Source: Faecalibacterium sp. I4-1-79 (lineage in GTDB: Bacteria > Bacillota > Clostridia > Oscillospirales > Ruminococcaceae). From it: a stretch of 64,000 nt of DNA. Shown here piece by piece: positions 49,483 through 58,118 of the stretch; position 1 is the stretch's first letter; each line of letters begins with the position of its first letter. The position numbers and the translations under genes were made by a program. The stretch spans positions 1,240,001-1,304,000 of the forward strand of contig NZ_CP094467.1 in the NCBI RefSeq assembly GCF_023347235.1, in the 5' to 3' direction. The notes under the pieces were generated by a model, which saw only the letters and a program-made list of their open reading frames with translations, had not been told where the DNA came from and made no database searches.

Positions 49483-51012
49483 ATGGAAAAGCGCAACTGG
49501 AAGCGCAGCGTTACGCTCAAGCAGCGCATGGTGCTGTGTCTGGCAGCTTTTTTTGCTGCCTTTGCATTGCAGCTTGCCCTCAACGGCTATCAGGCACGGG
49601 CAGTGCAGCAGGTGCAGGACGACCAGATGAGCAACTTTAATGCCATCAGCCGCTTTCAGGGCGGCGTGGAAAGCTCCATCAGCATTCTGGAAGCGTACCG
49701 CTGGGAAAACGGCGAAACCGAGGAAATGCTGGAAAAGCTTCAGGCAGCCTGCTCCACCAGCAACGCATGGCTGTGGCGCATCCGATCCAATATGGACGGC
49801 TTGCAGAATGTCAGTGATGAACAGTGGGTGCTGTACGGTGCGGTGGAGACCACCTACGGCAGCTACAACACCCTGCTGGAGGAGCTGGAGAGCTATCTTT
49901 CCAGTGGGCAGGATGCAAAGGCATCCCAGCTGTACTACAACAAGGTCTCGGTCTGCGGCGGGTATCTGAGCCAGTACACCATGCAGCTGCTGAAAGCCTC
50001 GATTCTGGACGCCCAGACTACTTACACCGAGATCTCGGAGCTGGGCGAGCGGATCGCCCTGATGCAGATCGTGGTGGTGGCGCTGTGTGTGGCGCTGGGC
50101 TGTGCCTCCGGTCTGATGGTCATGCGGCTGCTGACCCCGGTCTCCCAGATGATCGTGGCTTCCCGCGCCATCAGCCGCAGCCAGTTCGATACCCCGGACA
50201 TCCCGCTGCCCAAGCAGCCGGAGATCGGCCAGCTGGCGGAGTCCTTCAACCGCATGAAGCACTCCATGGCGCAGCAGGTGAACACCTTACAGGAGAAAAA
50301 CGAGATCGAGCGGGAGCTGCACCGCCAAAAGACCGAGGCATTGGAACTGCAGAACCGCATGGAGCGCAGCCGGTTGCAGCAGCTGCGCAGCCAGATCGAC
50401 CCGCATTTTCTGTTCAACACCCTGAACGTCATCCAGCAGATGGCGGGCACAGAGTCTGCCTACCGCACGCAGGCGCTCATTATGGCGCTTTCCCATCTGC
50501 TGCGTTACAGCCTGATGAGCAACGATGAGCAGGTGCCCCTCTCCCGGGAGGTGCGCGTTGTGGACGAGTACTATTCCATCTACCATGTGCGTTTTGGCGA
50601 CCGGGTGCAGATGGAGTGGGCGTTCTCGGACTCGCTGGATCTGACCGAGACCATGGTGCCATCCTTTATCTTGCAGCCCATCGTGGAAAACGCCTTCAAG
50701 CATGGCATCTGCCCCAAGGAAGAGGGCGGCGTGGTGCGCATCCGCATGGTGCCCCTGTGGGAAAAAGGCCTGCTGTGCATCCGGGTGCTGGACAACGGCG
50801 TGGGCATTGAGCCGGAGCAGTTACAGCAGCTGCGCACGGCATTGGAACAGCCCGCACCCCGCTGGGAACATATCGGTATTTATAACGTGGCCGCCCGCCT
50901 GCGGCTGCTGGATGCCCGCTGCCGGGTGGTGGTGCGCTCCCGGCCGGGGCGGGGAACTGCGGTGATCCTGTATCTGCCGCTGGTGGAGAATGAGGAGGAA
51001 TTTGAGGAATGA
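49483..51012 (+). CDS. Sensor histidine kinase, LytS/YesM type
   Basis: 509 aa. Two membrane helices (about residues 14-34 and 190-212) bracket an extracellular sensor of about 155 residues rich in Gln, Ser and Tyr. A HAMP-like linker and coiled coil follow, then the His_kinase domain with phospho-acceptor His308 in DPHFLFNTLN and the ATP-binding lid VLDNGVGIEPEQ. Start MEKRNWKRSV lies after a G-rich site; codons upstream lie in the palindrome. Its stop overlaps the response regulator start by 4 nt (ATGA). Confidence 0.9.
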   Translation: MEKRNWKRSVTLKQRMVLCLAAFFAAFALQLALNGYQARAVQQVQDDQMSNFNAISRFQGGVESSISILEAYRWENGETEEMLEKLQAACSTSNAWLWRIRSNMDGLQNVSDEQWVLYGAVETTYGSYNTLLEELESYLSSGQDAKASQLYYNKVSVCGGYLSQYTMQLLKASILDAQTTYTEISELGERIALMQIVVVALCVALGCASGLMVMRLLTPVSQMIVASRAISRSQFDTPDIPLPKQPEIGQLAESFNRMKHSMAQQVNTLQEKNEIERELHRQKTEALELQNRMERSRLQQLRSQIDPHFLFNTLNVIQQMAGTESAYRTQALIMALSHLLRYSLMSNDEQVPLSREVRVVDEYYSIYHVRFGDRVQMEWAFSDSLDLTETMVPSFILQPIVENAFKHGICPKEEGGVVRIRMVPLWEKGLLCIRVLDNGVGIEPEQLQQLRTALEQPAPRWEHIGIYNVAARLRLLDARCRVVVRSRPGRGTAVILYLPLVENEEEFEE

Positions 51013-51824
51013 TTCGTCTGTTGATCGCGGATGACGAGAGAATGGAGCGGGAAGCGCTGGCGGATATCGTCATGCGCCGGTTCGAGCATGAGGTGACGGT
51101 GGAGATGGCGGAAAACGGCCGCAAAGCCGCCGATACCGCTGTGCTCTGGGAAGCAGACCTGATTTTGATGGACATTGAGATGCCGGGCATGAACGGCTTG
51201 GATGCCGCCCGCGCGGTGCTGGAACAGCGCCCGGAGTGCAAGGTGATCTTTATCACGGCGTACAGCCTGTTCCAGTACGCCCACGAGGCGGTGCATCTGG
51301 GTGCCTGCGATTATCTGCTGAAGCCGGTGGATCCGGACGAGACCGAAGCGGCCATCCGCCGCGCCATCCGGCAAATTGAAGCCGGACGCCGCTTGGCCGA
51401 GCTGGCTGCGGAAGCCCCGGAGCCGGAAACCGTCCCGGAGCAGGAGACCGACCCCGCCGGGGAAGGGGAGAGCGACCGCAACGCACTGGTGATGGACCAT
51501 GTGCGCAAGTATATGGAAGATAACTATATGGCCGACCTCTCGCTAGACAGCGTGAGCGAAATTTTGCACATCAGCCCGGCGTATCTTTCGGCACAGTTCA
51601 AAAAGTACCAGAAGATGAATTTTCTGGACTGTCTGACCGAGCTGCGCATCAACGCCGCCAAGGAGCTGCTGGCCGACCCCTTCCGCTCCGCAGCGGAGGT
51701 GGCCTCCATGGTGGGCTACGAGGATGCCAGCTACTTTGCCCGCGCCTTTAAAAAGCGCACCGGTATGACCCCCACCCAGTATCGGAAGGAAGCGGCAAAG
51801 GCGGCTCGGGAGGCGCGGCTGTGA
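51009..51824 (+). CDS. Response regulator with AraC-type DNA-binding domain (YesN type)
   Basis: 271 aa. Receiver domain at residues 1-120 with acidic pocket ADDE, phospho-acceptor Asp55 in LILMDIEMPG, Thr in FITAYS and Lys in LLKPVD. A Glu/Pro/Ala-rich linker (130-158) leads to two AraC helix-turn-helix units (LSLDSVSEILHISPAYLSAQF and SAAEVASMVGYEDASYFARA). It overlaps both neighbours by 4 nt. A pair of direct repeats upstream of dctP (52967-53001) is a likely target. Confidence 0.93.
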   Translation: MIRLLIADDERMEREALADIVMRRFEHEVTVEMAENGRKAADTAVLWEADLILMDIEMPGMNGLDAARAVLEQRPECKVIFITAYSLFQYAHEAVHLGACDYLLKPVDPDETEAAIRRAIRQIEAGRRLAELAAEAPEPETVPEQETDPAGEGESDRNALVMDHVRKYMEDNYMADLSLDSVSEILHISPAYLSAQFKKYQKMNFLDCLTELRINAAKELLADPFRSAAEVASMVGYEDASYFARAFKKRTGMTPTQYRKEAAKAAREARL

Positions 51825-52825
51825 CCCGCCGTCAGCTGCTGCGTCTGCTTGCGGCAGCCCCGGCACTGGCAGTTACAGGCTGCACGGCGCAGTCTGCTTC
51901 TTCACAGCAGGAGAAGCCGCTCATCCTGCGCTATGCCGAGAACCAGCCGGAGGACTACCCTACCAGCAAGGCAGCAAAGGCCTTTGCCGAACTTGTGGCA
52001 CAGCGCACGGATGGCCGGGTGAAGGTGCTGGTTTACAGCGGGGCAGAACTGGGCGCAGAGCAGAGCGTCATCCAGCAGATGCAGTTCGGCGGGGTTGATT
52101 TTTCCCGTGTATCTCTGAGCCAGCTGGCAGAGTACGAGCCGGAGCTCAGTGTATTGCAGCTGCCTTATTTGTACAGCGATGCCCAGCAGATGTGGCGGGT
52201 GCTGGACGGCGGCATCGGCGATGAGTTTCTGGCCATGCTGGATGGGATGGACTTAGTAGGGCTTTCGTGGTTCGACGCCGGCGTGCGCAGCTTCTACACC
52301 CGGGAAAAGGTGACAGGGCTGGATGACTTGCAGGGGCTGACCATCCGGGTGCAGGAGTCGGACATGATGAGCGACATGATCATCGCACTGGGCGCAAAGC
52401 CGGCGCAGGTGGTGTACAGCAAGGTGTATGCCGCCCTGCATAACGCCGAGATCGATGGCGCAGAGAACAACTGGCCCAGCTACGAGGTGATGGGGCACTA
52501 CGAGGTAGCGCCCTTTTTCCTGAAGGACGAGCACACCCGTGTGCCGGAGGTGCAGCTGGCCAGCCCGGCGGTGATGGAAAAACTTGCCGCGCTGGACGAA
52601 AGCTTCCCAGAGGTGATCCGCGCCTGCGCCCGGGAGAGCGCACAGACAGAGCGGGAGCTCTGGGCGCGGCGGGAGGCGAACGCAGAGCAGAATATGCGCA
52701 AGCGGGGCATCTGCGTCACCGAACTGGACGAGGCCGAAAAAGCCCGCTTCCGCGCAGCGGTGCAGCCCATGTACGATGAATTCTCTGCCCAGCAGGAACT
52801 GATCGACCGGATACAGAAAAGCTGA
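51821..52825 (+). CDS. TRAP-type solute-binding lipoprotein co-transcribed with the two-component system
   Basis: 334 aa DctP-family protein. GTG start overlapping the regulator stop (GTGA). Short signal with twin Arg (TRRQLLRLL) and lipobox VTGC (Cys21). The DctP fold is recognisable: LRYAENQPEDYPTS, the conserved Arg in DLQGLTIRVQES that binds carboxylates, and DGAENNWPSYE. It is placed in the sensor operon rather than the transporter operon, so it may present ligand to the histidine kinase, as periplasmic partners do in other three-component sensors. That role is an inference. Confidence 0.88.
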   Translation: MTRRQLLRLLAAAPALAVTGCTAQSASSQQEKPLILRYAENQPEDYPTSKAAKAFAELVAQRTDGRVKVLVYSGAELGAEQSVIQQMQFGGVDFSRVSLSQLAEYEPELSVLQLPYLYSDAQQMWRVLDGGIGDEFLAMLDGMDLVGLSWFDAGVRSFYTREKVTGLDDLQGLTIRVQESDMMSDMIIALGAKPAQVVYSKVYAALHNAEIDGAENNWPSYEVMGHYEVAPFFLKDEHTRVPEVQLASPAVMEKLAALDESFPEVIRACARESAQTERELWARREANAEQNMRKRGICVTELDEAEKARFRAAVQPMYDEFSAQQELIDRIQKS

Positions 52826-52829
52826 AGAA

Positions 52830-52875
52830 AACACCCCGAGAAGTGCCCGGACGGACATTTGTCGGGGTGTTATTT
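52830..52875 (+). terminator. Terminator of the sensor operon
   Basis: aacaccccga (52830-52839) pairs with tcggggtgtt (52862-52871), followed by atttt. Confidence 0.85.
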
Positions 52876-52916
52876 TGTACTATAAATACAGGAATGTATC
52901 CAACTGGTCGGTAGTG

Positions 52917-53033
52917 TTGCACAAACAAGATAGAAAGTGATTGTGCAATATGGCAAAAACAATCTTGACATTCTTTCGAAAAACAGGACATTTTTTGAAA
53001 GCCCTTGTTTCATTTCGGAAAATTTGCTAAAGT
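52917..53033 (+). promoter_or_regulatory. Regulatory region of the TRAP operon: inverted repeat, direct repeats and promoter
   Basis: Inverted repeat ttgcacaa/ttgtgcaa (52917-52924, 52941-52948). Direct repeats gacattctttcgaaa (52967-52981) and gacattttttgaaag (52987-53001) are spaced 20 bp apart, about two helical turns, ending 3 bp before TTGTTT (53005-53010), 17-nt spacer, TGC-TAAAGT (53028-53033). The layout fits activation by an AraC-type regulator. A ctccgg/ccggag hairpin lies in the leader (53056-53078). Confidence 0.6.
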
Positions 53034-53111
53034 GTGTACAGTCAATGAACGAAAGCTCCGGCACCTGTGCGCCCGGAGAAGTTCACAAATATTTTAAGGA
53101 GGACGATTCCT

Positions 53112-54206
53112 ATGAAAATGATCTCTCGTCGTAGCTTTATGGCCGTTGCCGGTGCAGCTACCGCTGCTGTTGCTCTGACCGCCTGCGGTGGTTCCAAGAG
53201 CAATTCCACCTCTACCGCTGCTTCCACCTCTACCGCAGCTTCTGCTTCTGCTGCTGCCGGTGATGCAGCTGCTGCTGCCAACGATCCCAAGGTGACTCTG
53301 GTCTACGCCGAGGTCAACCCGCTGGATACCATCGTTGGTCAGACCGGTTCTCACTTCAAGGAGAAGGTCGAGGAGCTGAGCGGCGGTTCTGTGGTCGTCG
53401 ATGTGCAGGCTTCCGGTGTTCTGGGCTCTGAGAACGACGTTCTGGATGCTATTCTGGGCGGCTCTACCTCCATTGATATCAGCCGTATCTCTGCTTTCGC
53501 TCTGACCAGCTACGGCTGCAACAAGTCTAAGCTCCTGTCCATCCCCTTCACCTTCAACAACCGTGCTCACTTCTGGAACTTTGCCAACAGCGATCTGGCT
53601 CCTGAGTTCTTGAACGAGCCCCAGGAGCTGGGCCTGCCCGTTCGCGGCCTGTTCTACGGCGAGGAGGGCTTCCGTCACTTCTTCACCGTCAAGCCCGTTG
53701 CAACCATCGATGACCTGAAGGGCATGAAGCTGCGTGTGTCCAACGACCCCGTTATGAACGGTATGGTCGAGGGTCTGGGCGCTAACCCCACCGTCGTTGC
53801 CTTCGGCGAGCTGTACAGCGCACTGCAGACCGGCGTTGTGGATGGCGCTGAGCAGCCCATCGCAAACTACAAGTCCAACGCCTTCCCCGAGGTTGCTAAC
53901 AACCTGATTCTGGACGGCCACACTCTGGGCGCTGTTCAGGCTGTTATCACCGACAACGCATGGGGCAAGCTGACCGCTAACCAGCAGGCTGCTGTTATGG
54001 CTGCTGCTGCCGACACCCAGAAGTTCAACGCTGATCTGTCTGAGACCGCTGAGAACAAGGTTCTGGAAGAGCTGCGCTCCTCCGGCTGCAACGTTGTGGA
54101 TGTGGACGACAAGACTCCCTGGCAGGAAGCTTGCGCCAAGGTCATCAAGGACAACACCTCTGATCAGGCTGAGCTGTACCAGAAGCTGCTGGACATGAAG
54201 GCATAA
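53112..54206 (+). CDS. dctP: TRAP transporter solute-binding lipoprotein DctP
   Basis: 364 aa. Signal peptide with twin Arg (SRRSFMAVAG) and lipobox LTAC (Cys25), then an Ala/Ser/Thr-rich linker. DctP fold: VTLVYAEVNPLDTIVGQ, the ligand Arg in DLKGMKLRVSNDP and DGAEQPIANYKSN. Start ATG follows aaggagg by 10 nt; a frame to 53067 has no site. It captures a small carboxylate or sugar acid outside the cell for DctQM. Distinct from the sensor-operon paralogue (similar fold, clearly different sequence). Confidence 0.93.
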   Translation: MKMISRRSFMAVAGAATAAVALTACGGSKSNSTSTAASTSTAASASAAAGDAAAAANDPKVTLVYAEVNPLDTIVGQTGSHFKEKVEELSGGSVVVDVQASGVLGSENDVLDAILGGSTSIDISRISAFALTSYGCNKSKLLSIPFTFNNRAHFWNFANSDLAPEFLNEPQELGLPVRGLFYGEEGFRHFFTVKPVATIDDLKGMKLRVSNDPVMNGMVEGLGANPTVVAFGELYSALQTGVVDGAEQPIANYKSNAFPEVANNLILDGHTLGAVQAVITDNAWGKLTANQQAAVMAAAADTQKFNADLSETAENKVLEELRSSGCNVVDVDDKTPWQEACAKVIKDNTSDQAELYQKLLDMKA

Positions 54207-54238
54207 TCTGGCTTTCCATCCAATCTAAGTAGTACATT

Positions 54239-54287
54239 GCCCGGCGGAGGCCCACGGGAATACGCCCGCAGGCTTCGCCGGGCTTTT
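54239..54287 (+). terminator. Intercistronic hairpin between dctP and dctQ
   Basis: gcccggcg (54239-54246) pairs with cgccgggc (54276-54283), extended inside by aggcc/ggctt and cggg/cccg, then tttata. Probably lets part of transcription stop and protects the dctP message, giving excess binding protein. Confidence 0.7.
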
Positions 54288-54303
54288 ATATGGAGGAATT
54301 TCT

Positions 54304-54825
54304 ATGCCGAAAATCTTTACCACTCTGGATAAGATCAGACCGGCGTACGACTTTACCTACAAGGTGGTTCTGTTCATCTGCAAGATCCTGCTGATCGCAG
54401 ATATCCTCATTACCACGATGTCGGTCATTGGCCGTTACGTCCCCTTTATCCCGGACCCCTCCTGGTCTGAGGAGGTCGTTCTGACCTGCATGAGTTACAT
54501 GGCCGTGCTGAGCGCTGCGCTGGCCATCCGCCGCGGCGCACACATCCGCATGACTGCCTTTGATATGTACCTGCCCAAGAAAGTGGTCAAGGCGCTGGAC
54601 ATTTTGTCCGACGTGGCCGTGATGGTTCTTGGTGTGGTGATGATGGCGGTCGGCTGGAACTACGCCACCACGCTGGGCGGCCGTGGCTTCTATGTTTCCA
54701 TGCCTTGGCTGAGCCGCTTCTGGATGTACTTCCCGGTGCCGCTGGCCGGTGTTGCCATGGTCATCTTCGAGATCGAGTCTCTGTATAACCATATCAAGAG
54801 CTTTTTTGTAAAGGAGGAAATGTAA
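54304..54825 (+). CDS. dctQ: TRAP transporter small membrane subunit DctQ
   Basis: 173 aa with four predicted membrane helices. The family core is WSEEVVLTCMSYMAVLSAALA followed by RRGAHIRMTAFDMY (about residues 58-93). DctQ joins the large DctM channel. aggag precedes the ATG; dctM starts one base after its stop. Confidence 0.9.
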   Translation: MPKIFTTLDKIRPAYDFTYKVVLFICKILLIADILITTMSVIGRYVPFIPDPSWSEEVVLTCMSYMAVLSAALAIRRGAHIRMTAFDMYLPKKVVKALDILSDVAVMVLGVVMMAVGWNYATTLGGRGFYVSMPWLSRFWMYFPVPLAGVAMVIFEIESLYNHIKSFFVKEEM

Positions 54826-54826
54826 T

Positions 54827-56167
54827 ATGACAGTTCAGACACTGGCGATCATTGTCCTTCTTGTCAGCTTCTTTGTTATGATCTTCCTGCGCTTCCCCAT
54901 TGCATATGCCGTTGGTCTGTCCAGCGTGCTGTGCATGCTGGTGCAGGGTCAGGCACTGACCGACGTCTGCCGCCTGATGGTCAAGGGCATTTCTTCCTTC
55001 AGCCTGATGGCTGTACCGTTCTTCATCACCATGGGCGTGCTCATGGGCTCCGGCGGCATTTCTGAAAAGCTGATCGCACTGGCTGACGCCTGCGTGGGCT
55101 GGATGCGCGGCGGTATGGCCATGGTCAATATCGTGGCTTCCTACTTCTTCGGCGGCATTTCCGGTTCTGCTTCCGCCGATACCGCTTCCATCGGTTCCAT
55201 CATGATCCCCATGATGGTGGATCAGGGCTACGGCGCAGACTTCTCCACCGCTGTTACCATCACCTCCTCCTGCGAGGGTCTGCTGGTTCCCCCCAGCCAT
55301 AACATGGTCATCTACGCTACCACCGCCGGTGGTATCTCCGTGGGCAGCCTGTTCCTGGCCGGCTACCTGCCCGGCGCTCTGCTGGCCATCGTGCTGATGA
55401 TCGGCTCCTACATCATCTCGGTCAAACGCAACTACCCCAAGGGTGATCCCTTCAGCATCAAGGCTTTTGTCAAGCAGCTGGGCACCTCCATCTGGGCACT
55501 GGCCGCTGTTATCATCGTGGTGTTCGGCGTTGTCGGCGGCGTGTTTACCGCTACCGAGTCCGCTGCTATCGCCGTTATCTACTCCCTGCTCGTTTCCGTG
55601 TTCGTCTATAAGGGTCTGGACTGGAAGGGCGTGTGGCACGCTCTGGACGAGTGCGTCAACACCCTGTCCATCGTGCTGATCCTGATCGCTACCTCTGCAG
55701 TGTTCGGCAACTGCCTGACCATGCTGCATGTGCCTGATCTGGCAGCAACCGCCATCACCGACCTCACCGATAACCCCTACATCATTGCACTGCTCATCGA
55801 CCTGATCCTGCTGGTACTGGGCATGATCATGGATATGGCTCCCATCATCCTGATTGCTACCCCCATCCTGCTGCCCATCGCCACCTCCATCGGCATCGAT
55901 CCCATCCAGTTCGGTATCATCGTGGTTCTGAACTGCGGCATCGGTCTGCTGACTCCTCCCGTTGGCTCCGTTCTGTTCATCGGCTCTGCCGTTGCAAAGC
56001 GCCCCATGGAGAAAGTGGTCAAGGCAACCCTGCCGTTCTACCTGTGCATGTTCGTTGCACTGCTGCTGCTGACCTACATCCCCGACATCAGCCTTGCTAT
56101 CCCCAAGCTGCTGGGCGGTTACGTCAGCCCCATCACAAACCCGCTGGGTCCTGTGTTCATCCACTAA
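54827..56167 (+). CDS. dctM: TRAP transporter large membrane subunit DctM
   Basis: 446 aa, 11-12 predicted helices, typical for the ion-coupled TRAP channel. Motifs ISGSASADTASIGSIMIPMM (about 110-129), EGLLVPPSHNMVIYA and PILLPIATSIGIDPIQFGI are characteristic. It drives uptake with sodium rather than ATP. Last gene of dctPQM. Confidence 0.95.
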   Translation: MTVQTLAIIVLLVSFFVMIFLRFPIAYAVGLSSVLCMLVQGQALTDVCRLMVKGISSFSLMAVPFFITMGVLMGSGGISEKLIALADACVGWMRGGMAMVNIVASYFFGGISGSASADTASIGSIMIPMMVDQGYGADFSTAVTITSSCEGLLVPPSHNMVIYATTAGGISVGSLFLAGYLPGALLAIVLMIGSYIISVKRNYPKGDPFSIKAFVKQLGTSIWALAAVIIVVFGVVGGVFTATESAAIAVIYSLLVSVFVYKGLDWKGVWHALDECVNTLSIVLILIATSAVFGNCLTMLHVPDLAATAITDLTDNPYIIALLIDLILLVLGMIMDMAPIILIATPILLPIATSIGIDPIQFGIIVVLNCGIGLLTPPVGSVLFIGSAVAKRPMEKVVKATLPFYLCMFVALLLLTYIPDISLAIPKLLGGYVSPITNPLGPVFIH

Positions 56168-56200
56168 GCGCAGCATAAGGGAATACCCCTTGCATCTATA

Positions 56201-56246
56201 AGACCGGAGCTTGTCAGCCCTTTGGGCTGCGGGCCCCGGTCTTTTT
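56201..56246 (+). terminator. Terminator of dctPQM
   Basis: agaccgg (56201-56207) pairs with ccggtct (56236-56242) around an inner cagccc/gggctg hairpin, followed by ttttt. Confidence 0.88.
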
Positions 56247-56271
56247 GCGTGTGCACCAAAATGCGGATAGC

Positions 56272-56300
56272 TTGCACGGCGGGGAACACTATGATACAAT
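56272..56300 (+). promoter_or_regulatory. Promoter of the pseudokinase gene
   Basis: TTGCAC (56272-56277), 17-nt spacer, TGA-TACAAT extended -10 (56295-56300). Confidence 0.65.
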
Positions 56301-56335
56301 AAAGTGTATAGAAGCTGGGAAGGGGAGAGAACACT

Positions 56336-58042
56336 ATGGAGCAAAAACGCCTGTGTCCGTTCTGCATTGGGGAGCTGCCGCCTGCGGCGACCGTCTGCCC
56401 CCATTGCGGGAAGATTCTGGAGGGGTGCAACCCGGCGGGCTGTCTGCCGGTGGGTACGGTGCTGGCTGGGCGCTACACCGTGGGCGAGATGCGCAGTCTG
56501 GACGGCGAAGGCGTGCTGTACAGCGGCGTGGAGAATCTGGGCGGTTTCCGGGTGACCATCAAGGAGTACCTGCCCGTCACCCTTTCTGCGGAGCGGGGTG
56601 CGGACTGCATCCTGCGCCCCAAGCAGGGGAGCGAGGTACTGTTCAAGACTACCCGCATGGACTTTGCAGACCTGTACCGCGCCATCCAACGCATTACCCC
56701 CGCCAGCGGTCTGGAGGCCGTGCTGGACGTGGTGGAGGCCAACAACACCGTGTATGCGGTGCTGGAAAATTTAGGCGGCACCCCGCTGGAGCAGTGGCTG
56801 GCAAACCGTCCCGCCCCGGTGCGGGCAGAGGATGCCTGCGCCATGCTGCGCCCGGTGTTTGAGGGCGTGGCGGCCATGCACAAGGCAGGGCTGGTGCACC
56901 GCGGCATCTGCCCGGAGAATATCCGGGTAATGGCAGATGGCCGCTGCCGTCTGGCCGGGTATGCCACCGTGGGTCTGCGCACCGCAGGCAGCGGCCTGCA
57001 CGAGCAGCTGTACGAGGGCTACTCCGCGCCGGAGCAGTACACCACCGCTGAGTTTGAGGGGCGCTACACCGATGAGTACAGCCTTGCCGCCGTCTTTTAC
57101 CGCATGGTGTGCGGGCAGGCACCCATGCCCGCTGCTCAGCGCGTGGTGTCGGACTCCAACCCCCGGGCACGCACCGTAGAGCCTGCCGTACCGGCCTACG
57201 TCTCCGATGTATTGCAGCTGGGGCTGCGGCTCAAGGTCATGGAGCGCATCCAGACTGTGCCGCAGCTGTATCAGGCACTTTCTTCCAAGGAATATACCGC
57301 AGAGCTGACCCGCACCATGAAGCCGGAGACCCCGATGCATCCGGTGCGGGCAGAGCAGAGCGGGCAGGGCAGGGAACATCTGCTCAGTTTGAAGGGGCTG
57401 CTGGCGGGCATCCTGATCCTGCTTTCCGTTCTGATCTTGCTCACCCTGTGGGGCATCGTGAGCAGCAAGGAGGAACAAACTCCCTCTTCGGAGCCGAGCT
57501 CGGAAGCTGCCAGCAGCGAGGAAATGAAGCCCCAGAATCTTGTGCCCAACTTTGTGGGCATCGATTATGAGCAGATCAAGAATAACCGCGAGTACACCAG
57601 TATGTACCTGTTCCGGGCGGTGCTGGAGTACAGCGATACCGTGCCCTCCGGGCAGGTCATCCGGCAGGAGCCGGAGGCCGGTGAGGTGATGGAGAACGGC
57701 GAGGTGATCCAGATCGTGGTCAGTCAGGGCCCGGAGAAGGTGGAGATGCCCAAGATCATCGGTGCATCGCAGGATAAGGCCATTGAGATATTGAGCAGCC
57801 GGGGGCTTGTGGCCAGCTGCTTTATGGTGGTGAACGATGGCTCCTACGCCACGGGCTGCGTGGTCTCTGCCAGTGAGGAAGAGGGCGCCATGGTCACGGT
57901 GGGTACGGTGATCACCATATATATCGCCGCAGACCCCAGTGTGCAGATCACCGCCACCCCGGAAGAACCTGCCGCTACCGAGCCTACCACCCCGGAAACG
58001 CCCCCGGAGGGCGGCACAGAGCCGGAATACGATACCGATTAA
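56336..58042 (+). CDS. Zinc-ribbon, Ser/Thr pseudokinase and PASTA-domain membrane protein
   Basis: 568 aa. Residues 7-24 form a zinc ribbon (CPFC and CPHC). Residues 40-325 are a Hanks-type kinase fold with VTIKEY (Lys of VAIK) and the APE-like YSAPEQY. The catalytic loop reads HRGICPEN (188-195), with Gly in place of the catalytic Asp, and the DFG triad reads AGY (207-209), so the domain is probably inactive. One membrane helix (about 355-376) is followed outside by two PASTA-like repeats (VPNFVGIDYEQI and MPKIIGASQDKAIEIL), then a Thr/Pro/Glu-rich tail. PASTA domains bind wall fragments; this would be a scaffold or sensor. Monocistronic. Confidence 0.85.
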   Translation: MEQKRLCPFCIGELPPAATVCPHCGKILEGCNPAGCLPVGTVLAGRYTVGEMRSLDGEGVLYSGVENLGGFRVTIKEYLPVTLSAERGADCILRPKQGSEVLFKTTRMDFADLYRAIQRITPASGLEAVLDVVEANNTVYAVLENLGGTPLEQWLANRPAPVRAEDACAMLRPVFEGVAAMHKAGLVHRGICPENIRVMADGRCRLAGYATVGLRTAGSGLHEQLYEGYSAPEQYTTAEFEGRYTDEYSLAAVFYRMVCGQAPMPAAQRVVSDSNPRARTVEPAVPAYVSDVLQLGLRLKVMERIQTVPQLYQALSSKEYTAELTRTMKPETPMHPVRAEQSGQGREHLLSLKGLLAGILILLSVLILLTLWGIVSSKEEQTPSSEPSSEAASSEEMKPQNLVPNFVGIDYEQIKNNREYTSMYLFRAVLEYSDTVPSGQVIRQEPEAGEVMENGEVIQIVVSQGPEKVEMPKIIGASQDKAIEILSSRGLVASCFMVVNDGSYATGCVVSASEEEGAMVTVGTVITIYIAADPSVQITATPEEPAATEPTTPETPPEGGTEPEYDTD

Positions 58043-58049
58043 AAAATAA

Positions 58050-58091
58050 AAGCAGAAGCGGGAGCCTTGCAACGGGCTCCCGCTTCTGCTT
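58050..58091. terminator. 17-bp bidirectional terminator
   Basis: Perfect stem 58050-58066 with 58075-58091. A-rich left and T-containing right flanks serve the pseudokinase gene and the convergent gltD. Confidence 0.88.
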
Positions 58092-58118
58092 GTTTAGGAT
58101 AGGAAAGAGAATGGCGAA

